A DNA stretch of 41,262 bases from Caulobacter sp. (GTDB lineage Bacteria; Pseudomonadota; Alphaproteobacteria; Caulobacterales; Caulobacteraceae). The position numbers were made by a program, and so were the translations under genes. The notes under the pieces were generated by a model. That model saw only the letters and a program-made list of their open reading frames with translations, did no database searches and was not told where the DNA came from. The first letter of the stretch is position 1. Every line of letters begins with the position of its first letter. The DNA lies in the NCBI GenBank assembly GCA_028291055.1, contig JAQGIP010000016.1:1-41262 (forward strand), given 5' to 3'. Shown one piece after another: positions 25,968 through 32,542 of the stretch.

Positions 25968-26267
25968 TCAGGCCGCCAACAGCTCCGCCACGCGCACCAG
26001 GAAGGCCTCGCGGCGACGGGCCGCGGCGGCGGGATCGTCGGCGGTGCGCAGGGCCTGGACGTGGCTGCGGCGCGACTCGACCAGCAGGCGCTCGCTGACG
26101 GCGGCCAGGTGGCCGGGGTCTTTGCGGGCGTCCATCAGGGTGGCGTGGGCGCGCAGATCGGACACGCGCTTCTGGACCATGGCCTCCACTTCGCCCCCCG
26201 CCTCGGCGCGCGCCGCCAGGGTGGCGAAATCGCGGACGTACATCTGGACGAACTGTTCCTCGGCCAT
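25968..26267 (-). CDS. Small helical hypothetical protein upstream of tipF
   Basis: A 99-residue cytoplasmic protein, MAEEQFVQMYVRDFATLAAR onward, predicted almost wholly alpha-helical with many Ala, Arg and Glu. There are no cysteines and no membrane segment. I do not recognise it. Its size and helical character would suit a small adaptor or chaperone, and the position just before tipF raises the possibility of a flagellar or polarity role, but that is inference from context only. The ATG has AGGA nine bases upstream. Codon use fits the neighbours. Confidence 0.7.
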   Translation of the reverse strand: MAEEQFVQMYVRDFATLAARAEAGGEVEAMVQKRVSDLRAHATLMDARKDPGHLAAVSERLLVESRRSHVQALRTADDPAAAARRREAFLVRVAELLAA

Positions 26268-26408
26268 GGGCGCGTGGTCCTTTCAAATACAAAGAGCGAA
26301 GGCATCCGGGCCGCCAAGTCGGGGCGGCGGAGAAGCGTCGCGAAGGAATGAAAGGCTCCTTAACACGGATCGTCTGAAAAAGCTCGGCTTTCCCGCTGCA
26401 AACCCGTT

Positions 26409-26439
26409 CCCCGCCAGGGATTTCGCGCGCCCGGCGGGG
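26409..26439. repeat. Hairpin downstream of the DJ-1/PfpI gene
   Basis: CCCCGCC (26409-26415) pairs with GGCGGGG (26433-26439) across 17 bases, 22 bases beyond the stop of the minus-strand DJ-1/PfpI gene. There is no clear T-tract. It may slow transcription or protect the 3' end. The rest of the 194-base gap shows nothing. Confidence 0.35.
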
Positions 26440-26461
26440 AGTCTCTCAAGGATTCAGGTCA

Positions 26462-27571
26462 TCAGCGCAGCGGATACTCCAGTCCCAGCGCCGCCAGCCG
26501 GCGCGTGCGCGGGCCATAGCGCCGGCCGATGTCGGCCAGGGCGGTATTCAAAGCCGGTCCGGCCGGAGCGTCGGCGGCGGCCAGGACAAGACTTCCCCGG
26601 CGCGGCGCGGCGTCCGGCGTGATCAGCAGGCCGTGGCGCGAGCGGACGGGTTGGCCGTCGGTGGCGGTGCTCACCACCTTGCCGTGGAAGGTGCGGCTCC
26701 AGGCGTCGGCCCGCAGGGCCAGCGTCACCTCATCCATGCCGTTGGTTAGCGGCGCCTCCACGCGTTGGTGGTTCCAGACGGCGGCCATGGCGCCCAGGCC
26801 GGTGGCGTAGTCGCGGCCCTTGACCTGGAAGTCGGCGGTGCGGTGGACGGGACTCCAGTCGGCGACGCCCAGGCGGTCGGCCTCGGCGCGGGCGGCGGGC
26901 CGCCCGGCGATGGCCTCGATCAGGGCCAGGGAGACGGGGATGGAGGCGGTGACGCCGGTGGTGCTGATCATGCGCCCCGACTGCACATAGCGCAGGTCGC
27001 GCACCCAGGTGGCGGCGGGATAGGCCTTGGCCAGGCCCTTCAGCGACGACCAGTGCGATGTGGCCGCATGGCCGTCGAGCAGGCCGGTGCGGGCGACGAC
27101 CCTGGCGCCTTCGCAGATCGACACGATCACCGCGCCCTTGGCGTACTGGGCCCGGAGCCAGGCCAGCATGGCGGGGTCCTTGCCGTCCATCATGGCGGGC
27201 ACGATGACGATGTCGGCCCCGGCGGGGTTGGCGGCGTCGAAGGTCTCAAGCGTCCGGTCGGCGGTGATCTTCAGCGCCATCATCAGCTGCACGACGCCGG
27301 GACGGGTCGAGACGCTGACCACATCGGCCACGCCGCTGTCCTTGAGCACGCCATAGGGGATGGTGAAGTCGGTGGTCTCGGACCCCGCGTTATCGGCCAG
27401 CACCACGACCAGCGGCCGCGTGCGCCCGGCTTTCGGCGCGGGCAGGGTGAGGGGCAGTGGATCGGGGCTGACGGCGGCGGGCGCGGGCTCGGGCGTGGCG
27501 GCGCAAGAGATGACGGGGGTGGTCAGGAAGGCGGCGGCGATCACCGCCAGCAGGGACATCAGGGGTCGCAT
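26462..27571 (-). CDS. Exported DJ-1/PfpI (GATase1-like) family protein, possible lipoprotein
   Basis: A 369-residue protein. The N-terminus MRPLMSLLAVIAAAFLTTPV is a signal sequence ending VISC (Cys23), an acceptable lipobox, so it may be a lipoprotein; Sec type I cleavage is the alternative. Residues about 50-215 form a DJ-1/PfpI domain with nucleophile-elbow cysteine in VSICEGARVVARTGLLDG followed by ATSHWSS. This is the same pattern as in the regulator encoded divergently (SVCSGAFVLAAAGFLDG, TTHWNS). The last 130 residues are of unknown fold. The ATG at 27569-27571 has GGAG six bases upstream; the longer frame to 27643 crosses a hairpin and is rejected. It follows the Cys-rich gene on the same strand by 79 bases. 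Confidence 0.85.
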   Translation of the reverse strand: MRPLMSLLAVIAAAFLTTPVISCAATPEPAPAAVSPDPLPLTLPAPKAGRTRPLVVVLADNAGSETTDFTIPYGVLKDSGVADVVSVSTRPGVVQLMMALKITADRTLETFDAANPAGADIVIVPAMMDGKDPAMLAWLRAQYAKGAVIVSICEGARVVARTGLLDGHAATSHWSSLKGLAKAYPAATWVRDLRYVQSGRMISTTGVTASIPVSLALIEAIAGRPAARAEADRLGVADWSPVHRTADFQVKGRDYATGLGAMAAVWNHQRVEAPLTNGMDEVTLALRADAWSRTFHGKVVSTATDGQPVRSRHGLLITPDAAPRRGSLVLAAADAPAGPALNTALADIGRRYGPRTRRLAALGLEYPLR

Positions 27572-27614
27572 GGGGGTCTCCGCCGCGAGGGAGCGCGGCT
27601 TGGTGGGCGGGGAA

Positions 27615-27640
27615 CGGAGCCGGCGGGGGAGCCGGCTCCG
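27615..27640 (-). promoter_or_regulatory. Strong intercistronic hairpin between the Cys-rich gene and the DJ-1/PfpI gene
   Basis: CGGAGCCGGC (27615-27624) and GCCGGCTCCG (27631-27640) form a perfect 10-bp stem with a 6-base loop in the 79-base gap. No T-tract follows on the minus strand, so it is more likely an mRNA-stability or attenuation element, allowing the small upstream gene to be expressed at a higher level than the downstream one. Confidence 0.5.
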
Positions 27641-27650
27641 CAACGCAAGG

Positions 27651-27773
27651 TCAGGCCTTCTGGCAGTCGCAGTCGGCGCACTGGCAGTTGGGGCCGCAGG
27701 TGCAGCCGGTGGGCGCGGCGCAGGCGCAGACAGGGGCGCATTGGCAGGGATCGCAGGGGCAGGTCGGGGTCAT
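27651..27773 (-). CDS. Metallothionein-like 40-residue cysteine-rich protein
   Basis: A 40-residue protein beginning MTPTCPCDPCQC, with 12 cysteines (30%) arranged as six CxC pairs at residues 5/7, 10/12, 16/18, 24/26, 30/32 and 35/37, and no histidine. This spacing is that of a metal-thiolate cluster protein. It differs from the SmtA/BmtA bacterial metallothioneins, which are longer and contain His. Cu(I), Zn(II) or Cd(II) binding is inferred. The start at 27771-27773 is set by GGAGGAAA five bases upstream; the frame is open further upstream to 27866 but that part reads as leader. It is first in a minus-strand pair with the DJ-1/PfpI gene and divergent from a GlxA-type regulator, a likely controller. 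Confidence 0.75.
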   Translation of the reverse strand: MTPTCPCDPCQCAPVCACAAPTGCTCGPNCQCADCDCQKA

Positions 27774-27866
27774 GGGTCTTTCCTCCATTGTCCGGGATCG
27801 GACGATACGGACCCTAGGCGTGAGGCGGTATGGCGGAAATGTCAGATATGTCGCATTATCCGCCAT
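27774..27866. promoter_or_regulatory. Divergent control region of the Cys-rich gene and GlxA-type regulator
   Basis: This 91-base divergent gap contains ATGGCGGA (27830-27837) paired with TCCGCCAT (27859-27866), the second arm overlapping the regulator's start codon. Between them TGTC occurs twice, nine bases apart (27840-27843 and 27849-27852). Such an arrangement would suit an autoregulatory AraC-family operator. The regulator's ATG has no Shine-Dalgarno, so it may be leaderless. Confidence 0.4.
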
Positions 27867-28866
27867 GACTCAGACCCCCTCCGATCACCATTCACCGCGC
27901 CTGGTCGCCCTGATCGGCTTCGACGGCGTCCAGTCGCTCGACTTGATCGGGCCCATGGAGGTGTTCGCCATCGCCAACTCGGCGCTGCCCGAAGGCCAGC
28001 CGCCCTACCGCGTAATCCTGGCCTCGGCCGCCGGCGGCGACATCGTCTCCAACGCCGGATTGCGCATGGCGGGGATGACGCCGGTGGCCGACCTGCCCGA
28101 GGGCCTGGACACCATCGTCGTGGCCGGCGGCGGGCTGGACGGACTGGTGCGCGAGATCAACGACACGGAGCTGGTGGCCTGGCTGAAGGCCCGCGCCCCG
28201 GTCACGCGGCGGGTGGCCAGCGTCTGTTCCGGCGCCTTCGTGCTGGCGGCGGCGGGGTTCCTGGACGGGCGGCGCGCCACCACCCACTGGAATTCCTGCG
28301 AGCTGCTGGCCCAGTTCCGCCCGGCGGTGCGGGTGGAATCCGACGCCATCTTCGTGGCCGAGCCGCCCTTCTACACTTCCGCCGGGGTGACGGCCGGGGT
28401 GGACCTCTGCCTGGCCCTGGTCGAGGACGACTGCGGCGCGGCCACGGCGCTGGCGGTGGCGCGCCATCTGGTGCTGTTCATGCGCCGGCCGGGCGGCCAG
28501 AGCCAGTTCAGCGCCGGCCAGACCGTGCAGACCGCCGCCACGCCGCGCCTGCGCGCGCTGACCGCCGACATCGTCGCCGACCCCACCGGCGACCTGACCC
28601 TGCCCACCCTGGCCGCGCGGGCCGGGATGACCGAGCGGACCTTCTCGCGCAGCTTCGCCAAGGAAGTGGGCGACACCCCCGCCGCCTTCGTGGAGCGGGC
28701 GCGGGTGGACCGGGCCAAGGCGCTGCTGGAAACCGCCGACTGGCCCCTGGCGCGGGTGGCCGAGCGCTCGGGTTTCAACAGCCTGGATGCTCTGCACCGG
28801 GCCTTCCAGAAGCGGGTCTCCGCCACCCCCGGCGATTATCGTGCGCGCTTCGGCGCGAGGCGCTAG
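27865..28866 (+). CDS. GlxA family (DJ-1/PfpI + AraC HTH) transcriptional regulator
   Basis: A 333-residue cytoplasmic regulator. Residues about 12-185 are a DJ-1/PfpI domain with VALIGFDGVQSLDLIGPMEV at the start and the elbow SVCSGAFVLAAAGFLDGRRA. Residues about 225-330 are an AraC double helix-turn-helix (LTLPTLAARAGMTERTFSRS; then VAERSGFNSLDALHRAFQK). Members control catabolism of small nitrogenous compounds, but many are uncharacterised; the DJ-1 domain is thought to sense a ligand. It is divergent from the metallothionein-like gene and the exported DJ-1/PfpI gene, so those are its probable targets. The downstream GNAT gene starts 8 bases after its stop and may be co-transcribed. Confidence 0.92.
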   Translation: MTQTPSDHHSPRLVALIGFDGVQSLDLIGPMEVFAIANSALPEGQPPYRVILASAAGGDIVSNAGLRMAGMTPVADLPEGLDTIVVAGGGLDGLVREINDTELVAWLKARAPVTRRVASVCSGAFVLAAAGFLDGRRATTHWNSCELLAQFRPAVRVESDAIFVAEPPFYTSAGVTAGVDLCLALVEDDCGAATALAVARHLVLFMRRPGGQSQFSAGQTVQTAATPRLRALTADIVADPTGDLTLPTLAARAGMTERTFSRSFAKEVGDTPAAFVERARVDRAKALLETADWPLARVAERSGFNSLDALHRAFQKRVSATPGDYRARFGARR

Positions 28867-28874
28867 GCTTGGCC

Positions 28875-29924
28875 ATGCCCGCCTCGACCCTGTCCCTGCG
28901 CTCCGCCACGTCCGCCGACATCCCGGCCCTGAGCGCGGTGATGGACGCCGCGATCGGCGAGTTGCAGCGCGGCTTCCTGACGCCCGAACAGATTGCCGCC
29001 AGCCGTAAGGTCATGGGGCTGGACCGCCAGTTGATCGAGGACGGGACCTATTTCGTGGTCCAGGACGGCGTGGGCCAGGTCGCCGGTTGCGGCGGCTGGA
29101 GCCGGCGGCGCACCCTGCACGGCCATGACCATACGCCGGGCCGTGACGACGCGCCCCTCGATCCCGCGCATGACGGCGCGCGGGTGCGGGCCATGTATAC
29201 CGCCCCGGCCTTCGCGCGGCGCGGCGTGGGCCGGATGATCCTGGCCGCCTGCGAGCGGGCGGCGGCGGGCGAGGGCTTCCGGCGCATGGAGCTGTCGGGG
29301 ACCATGGCCGGCCAGCCCCTATACGAGGCCTGCGGCTATAGGGTGACGGAGCGCTCGGAGGAGACCGCCGACGGGGTGTCCTTCCCGCTGGCGCGGATGG
29401 GCAAACCGCTCACGGGCCTGGTGACGGTCAGCCCGGCGGGCGAGGCGGACCGCGTCCTCATCGAGGGCCTGATGCAGTTCTACATCTACGACTTCTCGGA
29501 GATGGAGCCGGCGGGCTCGGCGGACTTCGAGGTGGAGGCCGACGGCCAGTTCGCGCCCTATCCCTACCTGCCCGACTATTGGCGTGACGCCGACCGCCAC
29601 GCCCTGGTGATCCGCGTCGGCGGCGCGCCGGCAGGGTTCGCCCTGGTCAACGGCCACTCCCACCACGGCGGCCGGGTGGAGCGCAACATGGGCGAGTTCT
29701 TCGTGATGCGGAAGCATCGCGGACGCGGCGCGGCCGCCGAGGCCGTGCGCCAGGTCCTGGCCCTGCTGCCCGGCCAGTGGGAGGTGGCGGTGGCCCGGCG
29801 CAACACCCGCGCGCTGAGCTTCTGGCCCCGCGCCATCGAGGCCGCCGGCGTCAGCGGCCTGGCGGTGGCTGAGGGCGACGGCGAGCACTGGACCGGCCCG
29901 ATTTGGACCTTCCGCGCGCCCTAG
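28875..29924 (+). CDS. Fused two-domain GNAT acetyltransferase
   Basis: A 349-residue protein made of two GNAT folds in one unbroken frame. Domain 1 (about residues 5-170) has the acetyl-CoA loop AMYTAPAFARRGVGRMIL (R-x-x-G-x-G) and PLYEACGYRVTE. Domain 2 (about 178-345) has FFVMRKHRGRGAAAEAV and ARRNTRALSFWPRAIE. Domain 2 resembles the stand-alone predicted acetyltransferases of COG5628. Both acetyl-CoA motifs look intact, so both could be active; substrates are unknown. The ATG at 28875 follows the GlxA-type regulator by 8 bases with a weak ribosome-binding site. Its stop shares the CTAG at 29921-29924 with the convergent small membrane gene. Confidence 0.87.
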   Translation: MPASTLSLRSATSADIPALSAVMDAAIGELQRGFLTPEQIAASRKVMGLDRQLIEDGTYFVVQDGVGQVAGCGGWSRRRTLHGHDHTPGRDDAPLDPAHDGARVRAMYTAPAFARRGVGRMILAACERAAAGEGFRRMELSGTMAGQPLYEACGYRVTERSEETADGVSFPLARMGKPLTGLVTVSPAGEADRVLIEGLMQFYIYDFSEMEPAGSADFEVEADGQFAPYPYLPDYWRDADRHALVIRVGGAPAGFALVNGHSHHGGRVERNMGEFFVMRKHRGRGAAAEAVRQVLALLPGQWEVAVARRNTRALSFWPRAIEAAGVSGLAVAEGDGEHWTGPIWTFRAP

Positions 29925-30088
29925 CGCGGTGCGGCGGCGGCGGCGGGCGGAGACGGCGTCTTCTTGGGCCCGGACGAAAACTGCAACAGCATCACCACCA
30001 CCACGACGATGGCGATGACCAGCACCGCCAGGCCGATGGCCGGGCCCCACTTCATGCGTTCGGGCTGGGCTCCGTAGCTCGGCTTCAT
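29921..30088 (-). CDS. Small single-pass membrane protein coupled to the Sel1 gene
   Basis: A 55-residue protein: a short basic N-terminus (MKPSYGAQPERMKWG), one strongly hydrophobic segment (about residues 16-38, with IVVVVVMLLQF), then a Pro/Ala/Lys tail. The N-terminus is probably cytoplasmic. Its ATG overlaps the TGA of the Sel1-repeat gene (TGATG), which indicates translational coupling and is the main argument that it is real. The function is unknown; it may anchor or assist the Sel1 protein. Its stop overlaps the GNAT stop on the other strand. Confidence 0.65.
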   Translation of the reverse strand: MKPSYGAQPERMKWGPAIGLAVLVIAIVVVVVMLLQFSSGPKKTPSPPAAAAAPR

Positions 30089-30825
30089 CACTGCGCCGGG
30101 CCCGGCGAGGGCTTCCAATCGCGCGCCAGCTTCTGGCCCTCGGCCAGGGCGGCGGGGGTCAGTTGGGCGGCGGCCAGGTCGCGGTTCTTGACCGCGTCGG
30201 CGCGCAGGGGCGCCTCGGCCTTGGAGAAGCGGGAGGCGGAAAGGTTGAACCACATGTAGGCGGCCACGAAGTCCTGCGGCACGCCCTGGCCCTCGGCATA
30301 GAGGGTGGCCAGGTTGTATTGTGCCTTGGCGTGGCCCTGGTCGGCGGCCTTGCGGTACCAGGCGGCGGACTCGGCATAGCTCTGGTCCACCCCGCGTCCC
30401 TGGTCGTAGAGAAGCGCCAGATTGTACTGGGCGCCCGCGTGGCCCCGGTCGGCGGCCTTGCGGTACCAGGCGGCGGCCTGGACATCGTCGGCGGGCAGGC
30501 CCCGGCCCTTCTCATAGGCGACGCCCAGATTGTACTGGGCCTCCAGGTGGCCCCGGTCGGCGGCCAGCCGGTAGAAGCGGGCGGCCTCGGTCTCGTCCTT
30601 GGCCACGCCCCGGCCCAGGGCATAGAGAACGCCCAGATCGAACTGGGCGTATTCGTCGCCGCTATCGGCCAGCGGGCGCCACAGGGCGATGGCCTTGCCG
30701 TAATCGCCCCGGTCCGCCGCCGCGACGCCCTCGTCCAGCTGGCCCGCCCGGGCCCCGCTGGCGACGCCAAGCAGCAGGGCCAGTGAGAGGCAGGCGCTGG
30801 CCGCCAGGCGGGTCGGGCTCGTCAT
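30088..30825 (-). CDS. Exported Sel1-repeat (tetratricopeptide-like) protein
   Basis: A 245-residue protein with a signal peptide (MTSPTRLAASACLSLALLLG, then VASGARA). About five Sel1-like repeats run from residue 38 to 205; consecutive copies read AQFDLGVLYALGRGV, AQYNLGVAYEKGRGL, AQYNLALLYDQGRGV and AQYNLATLYAEGQGV, each followed by AA-(F/W)YR-AAD-GH. Sel1 repeats form a superhelical scaffold for protein-protein contacts, and secreted bacterial members act in envelope stress or host interaction. The ATG at 30823-30825 has GGAG six bases upstream. It is co-transcribed with the small membrane gene. It is divergent from the hydrolase remnant with 155 bases between them. Confidence 0.9.
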   Translation of the reverse strand: MTSPTRLAASACLSLALLLGVASGARAGQLDEGVAAADRGDYGKAIALWRPLADSGDEYAQFDLGVLYALGRGVAKDETEAARFYRLAADRGHLEAQYNLGVAYEKGRGLPADDVQAAAWYRKAADRGHAGAQYNLALLYDQGRGVDQSYAESAAWYRKAADQGHAKAQYNLATLYAEGQGVPQDFVAAYMWFNLSASRFSKAEAPLRADAVKNRDLAAAQLTPAALAEGQKLARDWKPSPGPAQ

Positions 30826-30980
30826 GGGAGGCTCCACGGCTGTCGCGCAGGGCGTAGGCCACCGGCCCGTCACGATGCAAGCGGCTTGTCATCCTCCAGG
30901 CGAAGGGCAGACGCTATTGCCCGCCCATGCCATGCTTGGCCATGGGACAACGTCCGATTCCACGCCGCCCAAGGACCGCC

Positions 30981-31232
30981 ATGCGCCTGACCACCCTCTT
31001 CGCCGCCCTCCTGGCCCTGCTGATCGCCGCCCAACCGGCGGCGGCCCGGATCACCACCGCGCAGGCGATCGCCGGCGACCCCGCGCCCGACGCGAAATTC
31101 CCGGCTCGGCTCGAGATGATTCATGTGCCGAAGGTGGTGCACGTGGCCGCCGACCACAGCGGGTCGGACCACCGCATCGCGCTGGAGACCCTGGTGATCG
31201 ACGGGCTGCAAGGCCTGCTGGCGAAGGGCTGA
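30981..31232 (+). pseudogene. Internally deleted remnant of an exported alpha/beta hydrolase
   Basis: An 83-residue open frame with a good signal peptide (MRLTTLFAALLALLIAAQPA, then AA). It continues into FPARLEMIHVP, which resembles the start of the mature part of exported COG1073-type alpha/beta hydrolases. It then passes directly into HVAADHSGSDHRIALETLVI, which resembles their C-terminal catalytic-histidine region (TDHSFSDHRIAL type). The nucleophile serine and acid are absent, so about 200 residues appear to have been lost in frame. It cannot be a hydrolase. It may be an inactive relic or a small secreted protein made from one. It lies six bases before the next gene. Confidence 0.6.
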
Positions 31233-31238
31233 GGCGAC

Positions 31239-31709
31239 ATGGCGGCGGCGATACTGGCGCGGTTCGCGCAGGGACTGGTGGGGCGGCGTTGCCTGATCGA
31301 GCGGCGCGAACACGACTGGACCTTCGATTTCGGCGGCGGTTGCGTGGTGGCGGTGGCGGCCGCCTGGCGGCTGGTCGGCAAGGACGGGGTGGCCTTCGGC
31401 AACCGCGAGGAAGACATCGACCGCCCGTCGCTCTGGCCGCTCGGCGGCGACAGCACGGTGGAGCGGCTGCTGAAGCGCAAACGCGTGGAGGCGGTGGATC
31501 TCGACCCGGTGACCGGCGATCTGCGGGTGAGCTTCGACGCCAAGCTGCGGCTGGAGGTGTTCAACAATTCCGCCAGCTATGAGGGCTGGCAGGCCCACTT
31601 CGCGGTGGATGGCCAGAACGTCTCCCTGGTCGGCATGCCGGGCGGCGGCATCGCCTTCGTGGGCGCGGCCTCGGGCGTGGCGGCCATCGGGGCGGCGGTT
31701 GATTTGTGA
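31239..31709 (+). CDS. Hypothetical protein, DUF6188-like (paralogue 1)
   Basis: A 156-residue soluble protein, clearly paralogous to 37590-38045: both have QGLVGRRCLIERRE-DW-FDFG, a VVGKDG/LVGKDG strand, LLK-(K/R)RV, VTGDLR--FD--LRL-VFN-S--YEGW and GSPGGG/GMPGGG. The predominantly beta pattern and the NNSASYEGWQ motif resemble DUF6188-type proteins, a family of unknown function; that assignment is from memory and tentative. No signal peptide or membrane segment. The GTG start of the GH25 gene overlaps its TGA by four bases (GTGA at 31706-31709), so the two are translationally coupled. Confidence 0.75.
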   Translation: MAAAILARFAQGLVGRRCLIERREHDWTFDFGGGCVVAVAAAWRLVGKDGVAFGNREEDIDRPSLWPLGGDSTVERLLKRKRVEAVDLDPVTGDLRVSFDAKLRLEVFNNSASYEGWQAHFAVDGQNVSLVGMPGGGIAFVGAASGVAAIGAAVDL

Positions 31710-32446
31710 GTATAGTTTTGGCCGGTCGACGGCGATGGATCGCCCTGGCCGGCGGGTTCGTGGCCCTGGCCGCGGCGGTGTCAAGCGTTGGTCTCTATAC
31801 GTTCCGGAACTATGAGCCGGACCCGTCGAAATATCCGGTGCGGGGCGTCGACGTTTCCCACCACCAGGGGCCGGTGGACTGGCCGCGCGTGGCCCGCCAC
31901 GGGGTCGCCTTCGCCTATCTGAAGGCCTCGGAGGGGCGCGATCATCGCGATGACCTGTTCGACCGGAACTGGCGCGGCGCGCGGGCGGCGGGCCTGAGGG
32001 TCGGCGCCTACCACTACTTCACCTTCTGCAGCTCCGGCCGCGCCCAGGCGGCCAACTTCCTGGCCGCCGTGCCGCGGGAGGCCGACGCCCTGCCGGTGGC
32101 GGTGGACCTGGAGTTCGGCGGCAACTGCGGCTCGCGGCCCGCCGGCCCGGCCCTGGCGCGGGAGCTGGCCGTCTTCCTGGCGATGGTCGAGGCGCGCGAG
32201 GGCCGCCCCGCCATCCTCTATGTGACGCCCGAGTTCCTGGCCGCCTACCGCGCCGTGCTGCCCGACCGGAGCCTGTGGCGGCGCTCCATCCTGCATGCCC
32301 CGGCCCGGGGCGAGCCCTGGGTGCTGTGGCAGTTCCACAATCGCGGCAAGGTCGACGGCGTCACCGGCCCGGTGGACATCAGCGTGTTCGCCGGCGACCG
32401 GCGGGCCTGGGCGCGGTTTGGGGGGCAGGCCAGGGTCGGGCATTGA
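31706..32446 (+). CDS. GH25 family muramidase (lysozyme), membrane-anchored or secreted
   Basis: A 246-residue protein with an N-terminal hydrophobic segment (about residues 10-30), then a glycoside hydrolase 25 barrel. Motifs are VRGVDVSHHQGPVDW (about 45-59), FAYLKASEGRDH, GLRVGAYHYF and LPVAVDLEFGGN (about 129-140), which carry the catalytic Asp and Glu pair. GH25 enzymes cleave the beta-1,4 bond between MurNAc and GlcNAc in peptidoglycan. The basic residues before the hydrophobic stretch suggest a signal anchor in the inner membrane facing the periplasm. The start is GTG, overlapping the upstream DUF6188-like gene by four bases. Phage origin is possible for GH25, but no other phage gene is nearby. 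Confidence 0.88.
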   Translation: MSIVLAGRRRWIALAGGFVALAAAVSSVGLYTFRNYEPDPSKYPVRGVDVSHHQGPVDWPRVARHGVAFAYLKASEGRDHRDDLFDRNWRGARAAGLRVGAYHYFTFCSSGRAQAANFLAAVPREADALPVAVDLEFGGNCGSRPAGPALARELAVFLAMVEAREGRPAILYVTPEFLAAYRAVLPDRSLWRRSILHAPARGEPWVLWQFHNRGKVDGVTGPVDISVFAGDRRAWARFGGQARVGH

Positions 32447-32542
32447 AGCGGGCGCGTATCTTTTCGCCTCCCTGAAACGTCTCAGACCTGGCGCCCGCAT
32501 CGCGCGGGCGACCTGCCCATCCCGGGCGCCCTAGGATCCCGC

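Noticed and set aside
25906..26292. 128-codon minus-strand frame overlapping the 99-residue gene
   Set aside because: Arg/Gly/Pro-rich out-of-frame shadow; the 99-residue frame has the ribosome-binding site and normal composition.
31239..32446. Proven toxin-immunity pair of the DUF6188-like protein with the GH25 muramidase
   Set aside because: Coupling is real, but neither gene shows a secretion-system marker, and the paralogue at 37590 has no muramidase; kept only as a possibility.
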